Below, piece by piece: positions 8,201-15,768 of a DNA stretch of 32,618 bases. This stretch comes from an uncultured Roseburia sp. Its GTDB lineage: Bacteria > Bacillota > Clostridia > Lachnospirales > Lachnospiraceae. Under the pieces are notes generated by a model, which saw nothing but the letters and a program-made list of their open reading frames with translations, did not search any database and was not told the origin of the DNA. The stretch covers positions 1 through 32,618 of the forward strand of contig CANOCV010000037.1 of the NCBI GenBank assembly GCA_947564465.1, written 5' to 3'. The position numbers and the translations under genes are program-made. Every line of letters starts with the position of its first letter. The stretch's first letter is position 1.

Positions 8201-8836
8201 ATGAAAAAAAAAGGTATACTGATGGTTGTATCCGGATTTTCGGGTGCGGGAAAAGGAACGGTGATGAAAGAGCTTTTGAAACGGTATCCCGACTCTTATG
8301 CGCTTTCCGTTTCCGCTACGACAAGAAGTCCCCGCACGGGAGAAACGGACGGGGTGGAATACTTCTTTGTGACGACAGAAGAATTTGAACAGATGATCGC
8401 AAAAGACAGGCTTGTGGAATACGCAAAATATGTGGATAACTATTACGGAACGCCGCGGACATATGTAGAAGAGCAGCTTGAGGCGGGGAAAGATGTGATA
8501 TTAGAGATTGAGATCCAGGGAGCCCTAAAAATCAAAGAGAAGTTTCCCGAAGCCCTTCTGTTGTTCATTTCTCCGCCGTCGGCGGAAGAATTGAGGAAAC
8601 GTCTTGTGAATCGCGGAACAGAGACTTTGGATGTTATTGAGGCGAGGCTTAAAAGAGCGCGTGAGGAATCTTTCGGCATCGAAAATTACGATTATTTTGT
8701 AGTGAATGATAAGCTTTCCGACTGCGTGGAGGAGGTTCATGCAATCGTTAGCTGTGAGCACAGACGTGTATCACGAAATATATATTTGGTCAATAATATC
8801 AGGGAAGAACTGTCAGGTTTTTCGAAAGGAGAATAA
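8201..8836 (+). CDS. gmk: Guanylate kinase
   Basis: This 211-residue guanylate kinase converts GMP and ATP to GDP and ADP, a step in guanine nucleotide supply. The P-loop GFSGAGKGT lies at residues 12-20. The GMP-binding region SATTRSPRTGETDGVEYFF and the lid region follow, with EIEIQGALKIK typical of bacterial Gmk. A GAGG ribosome site lies seven bases before the ATG. rpoZ begins two bases after the stop codon, implying tight co-expression of nucleotide and RNA polymerase genes. Confidence 0.97.
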   Translation: MKKKGILMVVSGFSGAGKGTVMKELLKRYPDSYALSVSATTRSPRTGETDGVEYFFVTTEEFEQMIAKDRLVEYAKYVDNYYGTPRTYVEEQLEAGKDVILEIEIQGALKIKEKFPEALLLFISPPSAEELRKRLVNRGTETLDVIEARLKRAREESFGIENYDYFVVNDKLSDCVEEVHAIVSCEHRRVSRNIYLVNNIREELSGFSKGE

Positions 8837-8838
8837 AC

Positions 8839-9090
8839 ATGATACATCCATCTTATGTAGAACTTATGAAAGTAGTAAATAATAATGTCGAGATCGGCGA
8901 AGAGCCGGTTGTCAACAGCCGTTACTCCATCGTAATTGCGGCCTCGAAGCGCGCGCGGCAGATTATCGGTGGAGACGAACCGCTGATTTCAAATTCCAAA
9001 GGAAGAAAGCCGCTGTCCGTCGCCGTAGAGGAATTATATACCGGTAATGTGAAGATTGTCGGGGAAGACGAACAGGTGGAAGAAGAGTAA
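8839..9090 (+). CDS. rpoZ: RNA polymerase omega subunit
   Basis: This 83-residue protein with the omega signature NSRYSIVIAASKRARQI promotes assembly and stability of RNA polymerase. The acidic C-terminal tail EDEQVEEE is common in clostridial omegas. AAAGGAGA overlapping the gmk stop serves as ribosome site. Position directly after gmk is conserved across bacteria. A terminator-like hairpin follows 17 bases after its stop codon. Confidence 0.95.
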   Translation: MIHPSYVELMKVVNNNVEIGEEPVVNSRYSIVIAASKRARQIIGGDEPLISNSKGRKPLSVAVEELYTGNVKIVGEDEQVEEE

Positions 9091-9107
9091 AATACAGGAT
9101 TGTTGAG

Positions 9108-9136
9108 AGGGTGGCAGCGGGCTGTACACCCTTTTT
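9108..9136 (+). terminator. Intrinsic terminator or attenuator between rpoZ and rimO
   Basis: AGGGTG at 9108-9113 pairs with CACCCT at 9127-9132, and GCAG pairs with CTGT inside the stem. Five T residues at 9132-9136 follow at once. It should end or reduce transcription from the yicC-rpoZ operon before rimO. The rimO ribosome site lies beyond it. Confidence 0.75.
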
Positions 9137-9155
9137 GCACATACATGGAGGTACA

Positions 9156-10478
9156 ATGAATTTATTATTCGTATCACTGGGCTGCGATAAGAATCTTGTG
9201 GATTCCGAATATATGATAGGAATGTTGAATCATGCGGGATATAGAATGACAAATGAGGAAGATGAGGCCGACATTGCAGTTATCAATACCTGCTGTTTTA
9301 TCAACGATGCCAAGGAGGAGAGTATCAATACAATCCTTGAGATGGCAGAGCTGAAAAAAACAGCGTGTCTTAAGGTATTGCTTGTAACCGGCTGTCTCGC
9401 CCAGCGTTATAAGGAAGAAATCATAACGGAAATACCGGAAGTAGATGCAATTCTTGGAACGAATTCTTATGAGGATATCGTTCATGCGGTGGAGGAGGCA
9501 TTAGCGGGAAGGTCCTATCGGAATTTGGGAACGCTCAACGGACTGCCAAAGCTCACCGTTAAGCGCAGCCTTACTACCGGCGGTCATTTTGCATATTTAA
9601 AAATAGCAGAGGGGTGCGATAAACACTGTACCTACTGTGTCATCCCGTCAATCCGCGGCCACTATCGCAGCGTACCGATGGAGGAGCTGCTTGAAACGGC
9701 AAGGGAGCTTGTTTCGGGCGGGGTAAAGGAGCTGATACTGGTTGCACAGGAGACGACGCTCTACGGCGTTGATTTATACGGAGAAAAATCTCTGCACAGA
9801 CTGCTTGACGCATTAAATGAGATTCCCGGACTTTACTGGGTTCGTATTATGTATTGTTATCCGGAAGAGATTTATGATGAGCTGATTGCGTCCATAAAGC
9901 GAAATAAAAAGGTATGTCATTACCTGGATCTTCCGATTCAACATGCCAATTCCGAGATTTTAAGGCGGATGGGGCGGCGCACAAGCAAAGAGGACTTGAT
10001 AAAAATTATTACAAAGCTTCGCAGTGAAATAAAGGATATTGCGCTGCGGACGACATTGATTTGCGGTTTTCCGGGGGAGACGGATGAGCAGCACGAGGAA
10101 TTGATGCAGTTTGTCAATGATATGGAGTTTGATCGTCTGGGGGCATTTATTTACTCCCAGGAGGAGGGGACACCTGCCAGTGAAATGGCAGATCAGATTC
10201 CGGAAGAGATAAAGCTTGACCGCCAGGCCGCCGTTATGGAGCTGGAGCAGGAAGTTATTTTCGATAAAAATGAAGAGATGAAGGGGCAGACGCTGTATGC
10301 GTTTATTGAAGGAAAAATTGCCGATGAAAATGCATATGTGGGAAGGACTTATAAAGATGCGCCGGATGTCGACGGATATATTTTTATCAACACATCAAAA
10401 GAGCTGTCGACAGGTGATTTTGTCAAAGTAAAAGTAACCGGCGCCTATGAATACGATTTGATAGGAGAGATTGTATGA
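9156..10478 (+). CDS. rimO: Ribosomal protein S12 methylthiotransferase RimO
   Basis: This 440-residue radical SAM enzyme methylthiolates the conserved aspartate of ribosomal protein S12. The N-terminal UPF0004 domain starts MNLLFVSLGCDKNLVDSE with its [4Fe-4S] cysteines. The radical SAM motif is C154-x3-C158-x2-C161 within AEGCDKHCTYCVIP. A C-terminal TRAM domain ends the protein. CDKNLVDSE and the TYCVIP context favour RimO over MiaB. The ATG at 9156 is chosen because ATGGAGG precedes it; upstream in-frame codons fall inside the terminator hairpin. It overlaps pgsA by four bases. Confidence 0.95.
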   Translation: MNLLFVSLGCDKNLVDSEYMIGMLNHAGYRMTNEEDEADIAVINTCCFINDAKEESINTILEMAELKKTACLKVLLVTGCLAQRYKEEIITEIPEVDAILGTNSYEDIVHAVEEALAGRSYRNLGTLNGLPKLTVKRSLTTGGHFAYLKIAEGCDKHCTYCVIPSIRGHYRSVPMEELLETARELVSGGVKELILVAQETTLYGVDLYGEKSLHRLLDALNEIPGLYWVRIMYCYPEEIYDELIASIKRNKKVCHYLDLPIQHANSEILRRMGRRTSKEDLIKIITKLRSEIKDIALRTTLICGFPGETDEQHEELMQFVNDMEFDRLGAFIYSQEEGTPASEMADQIPEEIKLDRQAAVMELEQEVIFDKNEEMKGQTLYAFIEGKIADENAYVGRTYKDAPDVDGYIFINTSKELSTGDFVKVKVTGAYEYDLIGEIV

Positions 10479-11017
10479 ACTTACCAAACAAATTAACGAT
10501 TATGCGCATAATCTTAATTCCCTTTTTTGTATTCTTTTTACTGACACCTTATTTTGAGGGATATGGGAATTACATTGCGGCAGCAATCTTTATTATTGCA
10601 AGTCTTACGGATCTTTTGGACGGAAAAATTGCAAGAAAGTACGATCTAGTGACAAATTTTGGCAAATTTATGGACCCGTTAGCAGATAAACTTCTGGTGT
10701 GCGCCGCTATGATCTGTCTGATTGAAAGCGGACAGCTTTCGGCATGGATTGTGATTATTATTATCAGCCGGGAGTTTATTATCAGCGGTTTCCGCCTTGT
10801 CGCATCGGATAATGGCGTTGTTATTGCAGCGAGTTATTGGGGAAAATTTAAGACTACGTTTCAGATGCTAATGATTATTGTATTGATTTTGGATATCCAG
10901 ATGAAATTTTTTCAAATGCTGGGGCTCCTTTTGACCTATACAGCCTTGGCGTTAACCGTAATTTCGCTGATTGATTATATTGTTAAGAACAAAGAGGTAC
11001 TAAAAGAGCAGAAATAA
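10475..11017 (+). CDS. pgsA: CDP-diacylglycerol-glycerol-3-phosphate 3-phosphatidyltransferase
   Basis: This 180-residue membrane enzyme makes phosphatidylglycerophosphate from CDP-diacylglycerol and glycerol-3-phosphate, the first committed step to phosphatidylglycerol. The CDP-alcohol phosphatidyltransferase motif is complete: D49-G50-x2-A53-R54, then G63-x3-D67-x3-D71. Several hydrophobic membrane segments surround it. The start NLPNKLTIMRIILIP is typical of PgsA. The ATG overlaps the rimO stop, so translation is probably coupled. Confidence 0.95.
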   Translation: MNLPNKLTIMRIILIPFFVFFLLTPYFEGYGNYIAAAIFIIASLTDLLDGKIARKYDLVTNFGKFMDPLADKLLVCAAMICLIESGQLSAWIVIIIISREFIISGFRLVASDNGVVIAASYWGKFKTTFQMLMIIVLILDIQMKFFQMLGLLLTYTALALTVISLIDYIVKNKEVLKEQK

Positions 11018-11026
11018 GGAGCAGTG

Positions 11027-11548
11027 ATGGCAGATATTTCAGGAAAAACGCTTACTTTGGAGGAAAAAGCCGTAAAGCTGCTGATACATAACGGGCTTAC
11101 GGTCACAACCGCGGAGTCCTGTACCGGAGGGCTGTTGTCGGGAAGGCTTGTCAATGTTTCCGGTGTGTCGGAGTGTTTAAAGCGCGCCTATGTGACATAT
11201 TGCGACGAGGCGAAACGAGATCTTCTTGGAGTCCGTGAAGAGACATTGAAATTGTATACGGCAGTCAGTGAGCAGACGGCGGCAGAGATGGCGAGCGGCG
11301 GCGCAAAGGCCGCGGGAGCGGATATCTGCCTGTCAGTGACCGGTGTGGCAGGGCCTCTTGACGAGGGCGAAGGGTTTCCGGCAGGACTTGTCTATATCGG
11401 TTGCTTTTATAAGGGTAAGGTAGAGGTACGGCGCTATCATTTTTCGGGCGGTCGCATGGAAGTGCGGGAACGGTCCGTATCGGCGGCGTTAAAGCTGCTT
11501 CTATCCGTTTTAGAGAATACGACAATTGATAAAGAGGACAATGTATGA
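11027..11548 (+). CDS. pncC: CinA C-terminal domain protein (nicotinamide-nucleotide amidohydrolase)
   Basis: This 173-residue stand-alone CinA C-terminal domain belongs to the PncC family, which deamidates nicotinamide mononucleotide to nicotinate mononucleotide in NAD recycling. The motif AESCTGG at residues 29-35 and the later SVTGVAGP are diagnostic. The N-terminal molybdopterin-like domain of full CinA is absent, so this is the short form. The ATG at 11027 is preferred over a GTG at 11024 because AAGGAG at 11016-11021 is properly spaced only for the former. It overlaps rsmD by four bases. The pgsA-cinA order resembles Bacillus. Confidence 0.9.
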   Translation: MADISGKTLTLEEKAVKLLIHNGLTVTTAESCTGGLLSGRLVNVSGVSECLKRAYVTYCDEAKRDLLGVREETLKLYTAVSEQTAAEMASGGAKAAGADICLSVTGVAGPLDEGEGFPAGLVYIGCFYKGKVEVRRYHFSGGRMEVRERSVSAALKLLLSVLENTTIDKEDNV

Positions 11549-12093
11549 GAATTATTGCAGGAACAGCGCGGAGCCTTCCGCTGAAAACGCCCGAGGGCAT
11601 GGATACAAGACCCACAACGGACCGCATTAAGGAAACGCTTTTTAATATGATTCAACAGGATATGCCGGGGGCGTATTTTCTTGATTTATTTGCGGGAAGC
11701 GGACAGATTGGTTTGGAGGCGGTAAGCCGCGGCGCAAAATACGCGGTATTTGTGGAAAACAACAAAAAGGCGGCTGCCTGTATTGGGGAGAATATCCGTT
11801 TTACAAAATTTCAGGACAGAAGCCGTCTGCTTGTCATGGACGTGATGCCGGCGCTGCGCTCCATGGAAGGAAAATACCGGTTTGACTATGTTTTTATGGA
11901 CCCGCCATATCAGGAGGCTCTGGAAAGAGATGTACTTCTTAAGCTTTCTCCTCTGCTGAAAGAGGATTCGGTTATTATTATAGAGGCGTCGCTTGGGACA
12001 GACTTCTCTTATCTTGGGGAACTGGACTATGAGATCAAAAAAGAAAAAATATACAAAACGAACAGGCACTTATTTTTGGAGAAAATCCATTAA
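11545..12093 (+). CDS. rsmD: 16S rRNA (guanine-966-N2) methyltransferase RsmD
   Basis: This 182-residue SAM-dependent methyltransferase modifies G966 of 16S rRNA in the 30S subunit. RIIAGTARSLPLKTP opens the protein, FLDLFAGSGQIGLEA is the SAM-binding motif I, and D119-P-P-Y122 is the catalytic motif IV. Length is standard. It overlaps the preceding cinA stop (ATGA) and is followed 15 bp later by coaD, the near-universal rsmD-coaD pairing. Confidence 0.95.
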   Translation: MRIIAGTARSLPLKTPEGMDTRPTTDRIKETLFNMIQQDMPGAYFLDLFAGSGQIGLEAVSRGAKYAVFVENNKKAAACIGENIRFTKFQDRSRLLVMDVMPALRSMEGKYRFDYVFMDPPYQEALERDVLLKLSPLLKEDSVIIIEASLGTDFSYLGELDYEIKKEKIYKTNRHLFLEKIH

Positions 12094-12108
12094 ACGGGAG
12101 ATGATACA

Positions 12109-12594
12109 ATGAAAAAGGCAATTTATCCGGGAAGCTTTGATCCTGTCACGAATGGACATATGGATATGATTTACCGCGCATCAAAAATTGTGGACGAGCT
12201 GGTTGTCGGGGTGCTCAATAACAGCGCAAAAAATTCGTTGTTTTCTGTTGAGGAACGTGTTAGTATGTTAAAGGAGATGACATGTGAGCTTGAAAATGTG
12301 ACGGTTTCTTCTTTCGATGGATTGATGGTAGATTATATGGATGAAATCGGCGCGACGATTGTGGTAAGAGGGCTTCGCGCCGTCACAGACTTTGAATATG
12401 AGCTTCAGATTGCTCAGACGAATCACAAGGTGAATCCCAGGATTGATACCATATTTTTGACGACAAGTCTTGAATATTCCTATCTGAGTTCCACAATTGT
12501 AAAAGAATTTGCTTCTTATGGAGGAGATATTTCCAATTTTGTGCCGGAAAGATTTATTCATGACATTTATGCGAAATATAACATTAACAAATAA
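12109..12594 (+). CDS. coaD: Phosphopantetheine adenylyltransferase
   Basis: This 161-residue nucleotidyltransferase catalyses the fourth step of coenzyme A synthesis, joining 4-phosphopantetheine with ATP to give dephospho-Co[13 protein letters not shown] at residues 6-17 carries the (T/N)xGH nucleotide-binding motif. [14 protein letters not shown] and the [10 protein letters not shown] block are also diagnostic. GGGAGATG upstream provides the ribosome site. It follows rsmD, as in Bacillus ylbH-ylbI. Confidence 0.97.
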   Translation: MKKAIYPGSFDPVTNGHMDMIYRASKIVDELVVGVLNNSAKNSLFSVEERVSMLKEMTCELENVTVSSFDGLMVDYMDEIGATIVVRGLRAVTDFEYELQIAQTNHKVNPRIDTIFLTTSLEYSYLSSTIVKEFASYGGDISNFVPERFIHDIYAKYNINK

Positions 12595-12609
12595 GGAGTG
12601 TGACTTTAA

Positions 12610-13227
12610 ATGAGCAGCAGAATGGAACAGATAATCGAAGAAATCGAAGAATACATAGAAGGCTGCAAATACCAGCCGCTGTCGAGCACAAAAATTGTTG
12701 TAAATAAAGATGAGCTGGAGGAGCTCTTGACAGAGCTTCGCATGAAGACACCCGAGGAAATCAAAAGATACCAGAAAATTATCAGCAATAAGGAGGCTAT
12801 TCTGGCAGATGCCCAGGCAAAGGCGGATGCGATTATCGCGCAGGCGCAGGTGCAGACCAGTGAGCTTGTCAGCGAGCATCAGATTATGCAGCAGGCATAT
12901 GCCCAGGCAAATGAGGTTGTAATGATTGCAACAAAGCAGGCACAGGAGATTTTAGACAATGCCACAACCGATGCCAATAATATCCGCACCGGAGCAATTC
13001 AGTATACAGATGATATATTAAAAAATTTAGAAGACGTAATTTCGCACTCTATAGATACCACAAAGGCCCGTTATGACAATCTTGTACACACGCTGACAGG
13101 TTTTTTGGATATTGTGACGGCCAACCGTGCCGAGCTTAGTCCTCCCGAAGAAATATCTGATTCTGCAAATACGCAGACGCCGGAAATACAGAACCCTGCT
13201 GCAGAGAACGGAGGGGGAAAGCAGTAG
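12610..13227 (+). CDS. Unrecognised alanine/glutamine-rich coiled-coil protein downstream of coaD
   Basis: I do not recognise a named function. The 205 residues form a mostly helical protein. Residues 1-50 are acidic with a repeated MEQIIEEIEEYIE pattern, and residues 55-110 are rich in Ala, Gln and Glu with a coiled-coil look resembling ATP synthase subunit b or DivIVA-like stalks. Residues 165-205 form a low-complexity Pro/Asn/Glu tail. There is no signal peptide or membrane segment. AAGGAGTG precedes the ATG. It is probably the last gene of the coaD transcript. Its stop codon abuts the stop codon of the convergent ylbJ-like gene with no gap and no terminator. Confidence 0.75.
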   Translation: MSSRMEQIIEEIEEYIEGCKYQPLSSTKIVVNKDELEELLTELRMKTPEEIKRYQKIISNKEAILADAQAKADAIIAQAQVQTSELVSEHQIMQQAYAQANEVVMIATKQAQEILDNATTDANNIRTGAIQYTDDILKNLEDVISHSIDTTKARYDNLVHTLTGFLDIVTANRAELSPPEEISDSANTQTPEIQNPAAENGGGKQ

Positions 13228-14151
13228 TCAGGCAAACAGCGGGTATAAAAGAGCGGCGCTGCCTGTACTGACTGCGCATAGAAGCACTTTTATGCAAACA
13301 TATTGTTTCATTGACAATTTGCTGCCGGAAATCATGGAGGAGGTTTGAGCCAGGCCGGAGAGTCCTCCGAAGGCAGTAAATAAAATGCAAAGTAGATATT
13401 TGTGTTTTAGGCCGAGTGCGGTTTCGGAAGTGTATGCAATCCCGTTTGTAACTTCAATCAGACCGACGGCGACTGCCTTTATGGCAGGATTTTGAATCGG
13501 AAGATGATGGATCATTGCGGCAATCATTGAAAAAAGCATGATGTAGCCGCCAAGCTTCGTTAAGGTCTCAAATCCGTTCATAATTGCGGCATCCATGATT
13601 TTGAAGTTGAGAAAAAATCCTGGAGCCGTATTTTTATGTTGTTTTTTTTCCTTCCTCCGACGGGCAAGAAGAACTCTTCCAACCAAAACGGCAGGCGCAT
13701 ACAGGGCGAGAAACGACGGAAGGATGAGGTTAGGCGCCTTTAAGGAATGATGGAGAATATAGCTGCTTATAAATACCGGGCTCATATTATTTGCGACGGC
13801 AAAGATTACGGAGGCCTCATCATAACATAACTTATTTTCCGAGAGCATAACGGCGCAAATGCGGCTTCCCATCGGAAATCCAAACAGGAAACCGGCAAAG
13901 ACCGGAAAGGTTCCCTCACGACTGACCGGCAGTAAAAGGCGGATGATCGGGTGCAAAATATCGGACAAAAAATAAAACATATTACCGGAAATAAAAATAT
14001 TCGATAAAATGGCAAACGGAAGCAGCGTCGGCAGGATTGTCTGATACCAGAGAATTAACCCTCTTCCGGCAGCGTCTACGGCATCCGAAGGAAAAAACAG
14101 CAAATAAAAAATCAACAAAAAAATAATTACAACAGAAATAGTTTTTTTCAT
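13228..14151 (-). CDS. ylbJ: YlbJ-like sporulation integral membrane protein
   Basis: This 307-residue polytopic membrane protein begins MKKTISVVIIFLLIFYLLFFP and contains GFLFGFPMGSRICAVML and FAVANNMSPVFISSY. These match the nucleoside-recognition (Gate) type YlbJ/SpoVV family. Bacillus YlbJ acts in the mother cell during sporulation, in dipicolinic acid transport to the forespore. It is shorter than Bacillus YlbJ (about 400 residues). Context supports the call, because ylbJ follows the coaD homologue ylbI in Bacillus. It is on the opposite strand to its neighbours. No clear ribosome site precedes the ATG, so the start is less certain. Confidence 0.8.
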   Translation of the reverse strand: MKKTISVVIIFLLIFYLLFFPSDAVDAAGRGLILWYQTILPTLLPFAILSNIFISGNMFYFLSDILHPIIRLLLPVSREGTFPVFAGFLFGFPMGSRICAVMLSENKLCYDEASVIFAVANNMSPVFISSYILHHSLKAPNLILPSFLALYAPAVLVGRVLLARRRKEKKQHKNTAPGFFLNFKIMDAAIMNGFETLTKLGGYIMLFSMIAAMIHHLPIQNPAIKAVAVGLIEVTNGIAYTSETALGLKHKYLLCILFTAFGGLSGLAQTSSMISGSKLSMKQYVCIKVLLCAVSTGSAALLYPLFA

Positions 14152-14195
14152 ACTTTAATATATTGAACAGATAGAAAAATATGCGGGTGCGGAGT

Positions 14196-15035
14196 ATGAA
14201 AGAAAAAAAATTACTGTACATTCTATTGTTTTTTGTGTCGGTTATTTTGGATATTATTTTGATATCCTATATCCGCAGGGAATCGGAGACCATGGTCCGC
14301 CTGGATGCGGCGGCCGTCATGCAGACGCTTCGGAACCAGCAGATTCCGGAAGGCTTTTATGAACAATGCATAGCTTATGAGGAGGACGGCGGGGATTATG
14401 ACAGATATGCGTATCTTTTCGGTTATCTATATTCCTCTCTGACCGACGAAAAGGAGCTGTCACAGATACTTTCACGCTTAAAAGACCGTTACCCTTCGGA
14501 ATATGAAAGATTTACCGGATATGAGAGGGCGGTGTGGTCACAGCTTGCGTTGTTTCCGGTTGCAGAATCTGTAAATAACGATTCAAATACGGTAGTCTTC
14601 GAGGATTCCTGGATGCAGAGCCGAACGTTTGGCGGTGAAAGAGGGCATGAGGGCTGTGACATTATGGCGTCTTTAAATGTCAGAGGGCATTATCCGATTG
14701 TCAGCGTCAGCGACGGCGTAGTGGAAAAAATCGGCTGGCTTACCCAGGGAGGATACCGTATCGGCGTGAGAAGCAGTAACGGCGCATACTACTATTATGC
14801 CCATCTTTATGATTATGCAAAGGATTTTACGCCGGGAGATCAGGTGCGCGCCGGAGAATTGCTGGGGTTTATGGGTGACAGCGGGTACAGTGAGGTTGAG
14901 GGTACAGTCGGAAACTTCGATGTGCATCTTCATTTCGGAATTTATCTGAATGATGAAAACGGAACGGAATTTTCCGTAAATTCATACTCGATATTAAAAT
15001 ATTTAGAGGATAAGAGAGTTCGCTGTGTCTATTGA
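14196..15035 (+). CDS. Membrane-anchored M23 (LytM-type) peptidase
   Basis: This 279-residue protein has one N-terminal membrane segment (residues 5-26), a helical stretch, and a C-terminal peptidase family M23 domain. The zinc ligands are present: H151-x3-D155 in GHEGCD, H203 in YAH, and H244-x-H246 in HLHFG. It should therefore be an active murein endopeptidase outside the membrane. Close paralogues such as SpoIIQ-type proteins serve sporulation, and it is divergent from the ylbJ-like gene, but a sporulation role is only inferred. ATG 14196 and an in-frame ATG at 14181 are both possible; neither has a well-placed ribosome site. Confidence 0.85.
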   Translation: MKEKKLLYILLFFVSVILDIILISYIRRESETMVRLDAAAVMQTLRNQQIPEGFYEQCIAYEEDGGDYDRYAYLFGYLYSSLTDEKELSQILSRLKDRYPSEYERFTGYERAVWSQLALFPVAESVNNDSNTVVFEDSWMQSRTFGGERGHEGCDIMASLNVRGHYPIVSVSDGVVEKIGWLTQGGYRIGVRSSNGAYYYYAHLYDYAKDFTPGDQVRAGELLGFMGDSGYSEVEGTVGNFDVHLHFGIYLNDENGTEFSVNSYSILKYLEDKRVRCVY

Positions 15036-15048
15036 AAGGAATTTACTA

Positions 15049-15765
15049 ATGGGAAACATCCGACTTGATAAATATCTCGCCGATATGGGAATCGGTTCGA
15101 GAAGTGAAGTGAAAAACTTTATTCGAAAGGGAACGGTAACGGTAAACGGCAAAATCGAAAAATCGCCGGAGTGCAAAATTTCGCCTACGGCGGATGAGGT
15201 GTGCTATAATAAGGAAAAGATTTCTTATCTGGAATATGAATATTACATGTTTCACAAGCCGTCCGGCTGTGTCTCTGCCACAGAAGATAAGATACACAGA
15301 ACGGTTCTTGATTATATTGACACAAAGAGAAAGGATCTCTTTCCGGTCGGAAGGCTTGACCGCGACACGGAGGGGCTGCTTTTTATTACAAACGACGGAA
15401 ATCTTGCGCACGCCCTGTTATCACCGAAACGCCATGTGGAAAAAACGTATTATGCCAGAATCAGAGGACGGGTAACGGCTTCCCATCAGGAAGCTTTTAG
15501 GCAGGGACTTGATATCGGAGACGAGAAAAAAACATTGCCCGCAGAGCTTAACATCTTATCATCCGATGATATTTCAGTGATTACCGTGAGTATTACTGAG
15601 GGCAGGTATCATCAGGTGAAACGAATGTTTGAAGCGGTCGGCAAAGAAGTTATCTATCTCAAACGTCTTTCCATGGGAGGAATTTGTCTCGACAAAACGC
15701 TTCTCCCCGGAGCATACCGCAGGCTAACCGAAGAAGAGCTGGCGAAATTAAAGAAACAGGAGTAG
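15049..15765 (+). CDS. RsuA/RluB-family pseudouridine synthase
   Basis: This 238-residue enzyme isomerises uridine to pseudouridine in rRNA. Residues 1-60 form an S4 RNA-binding domain (IRLDKYLADMGIGSRSEVKNF). The catalytic motif GRLDRDTEGLLFITNDG holds Asp104, and GRYHQVKRMFEAVGKEV is the second family block. The subfamily (RsuA on 16S or RluB on 23S) cannot be settled by eye. ATG 15049 is chosen over an upstream GTG because AAAGGA at 15035-15040 fits it. It follows the peptidase gene by 13 bp and precedes the YgiQ gene by three. Confidence 0.9.
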   Translation: MGNIRLDKYLADMGIGSRSEVKNFIRKGTVTVNGKIEKSPECKISPTADEVCYNKEKISYLEYEYYMFHKPSGCVSATEDKIHRTVLDYIDTKRKDLFPVGRLDRDTEGLLFITNDGNLAHALLSPKRHVEKTYYARIRGRVTASHQEAFRQGLDIGDEKKTLPAELNILSSDDISVITVSITEGRYHQVKRMFEAVGKEVIYLKRLSMGGICLDKTLLPGAYRRLTEEELAKLKKQE

Positions 15766-15768
15766 ACA

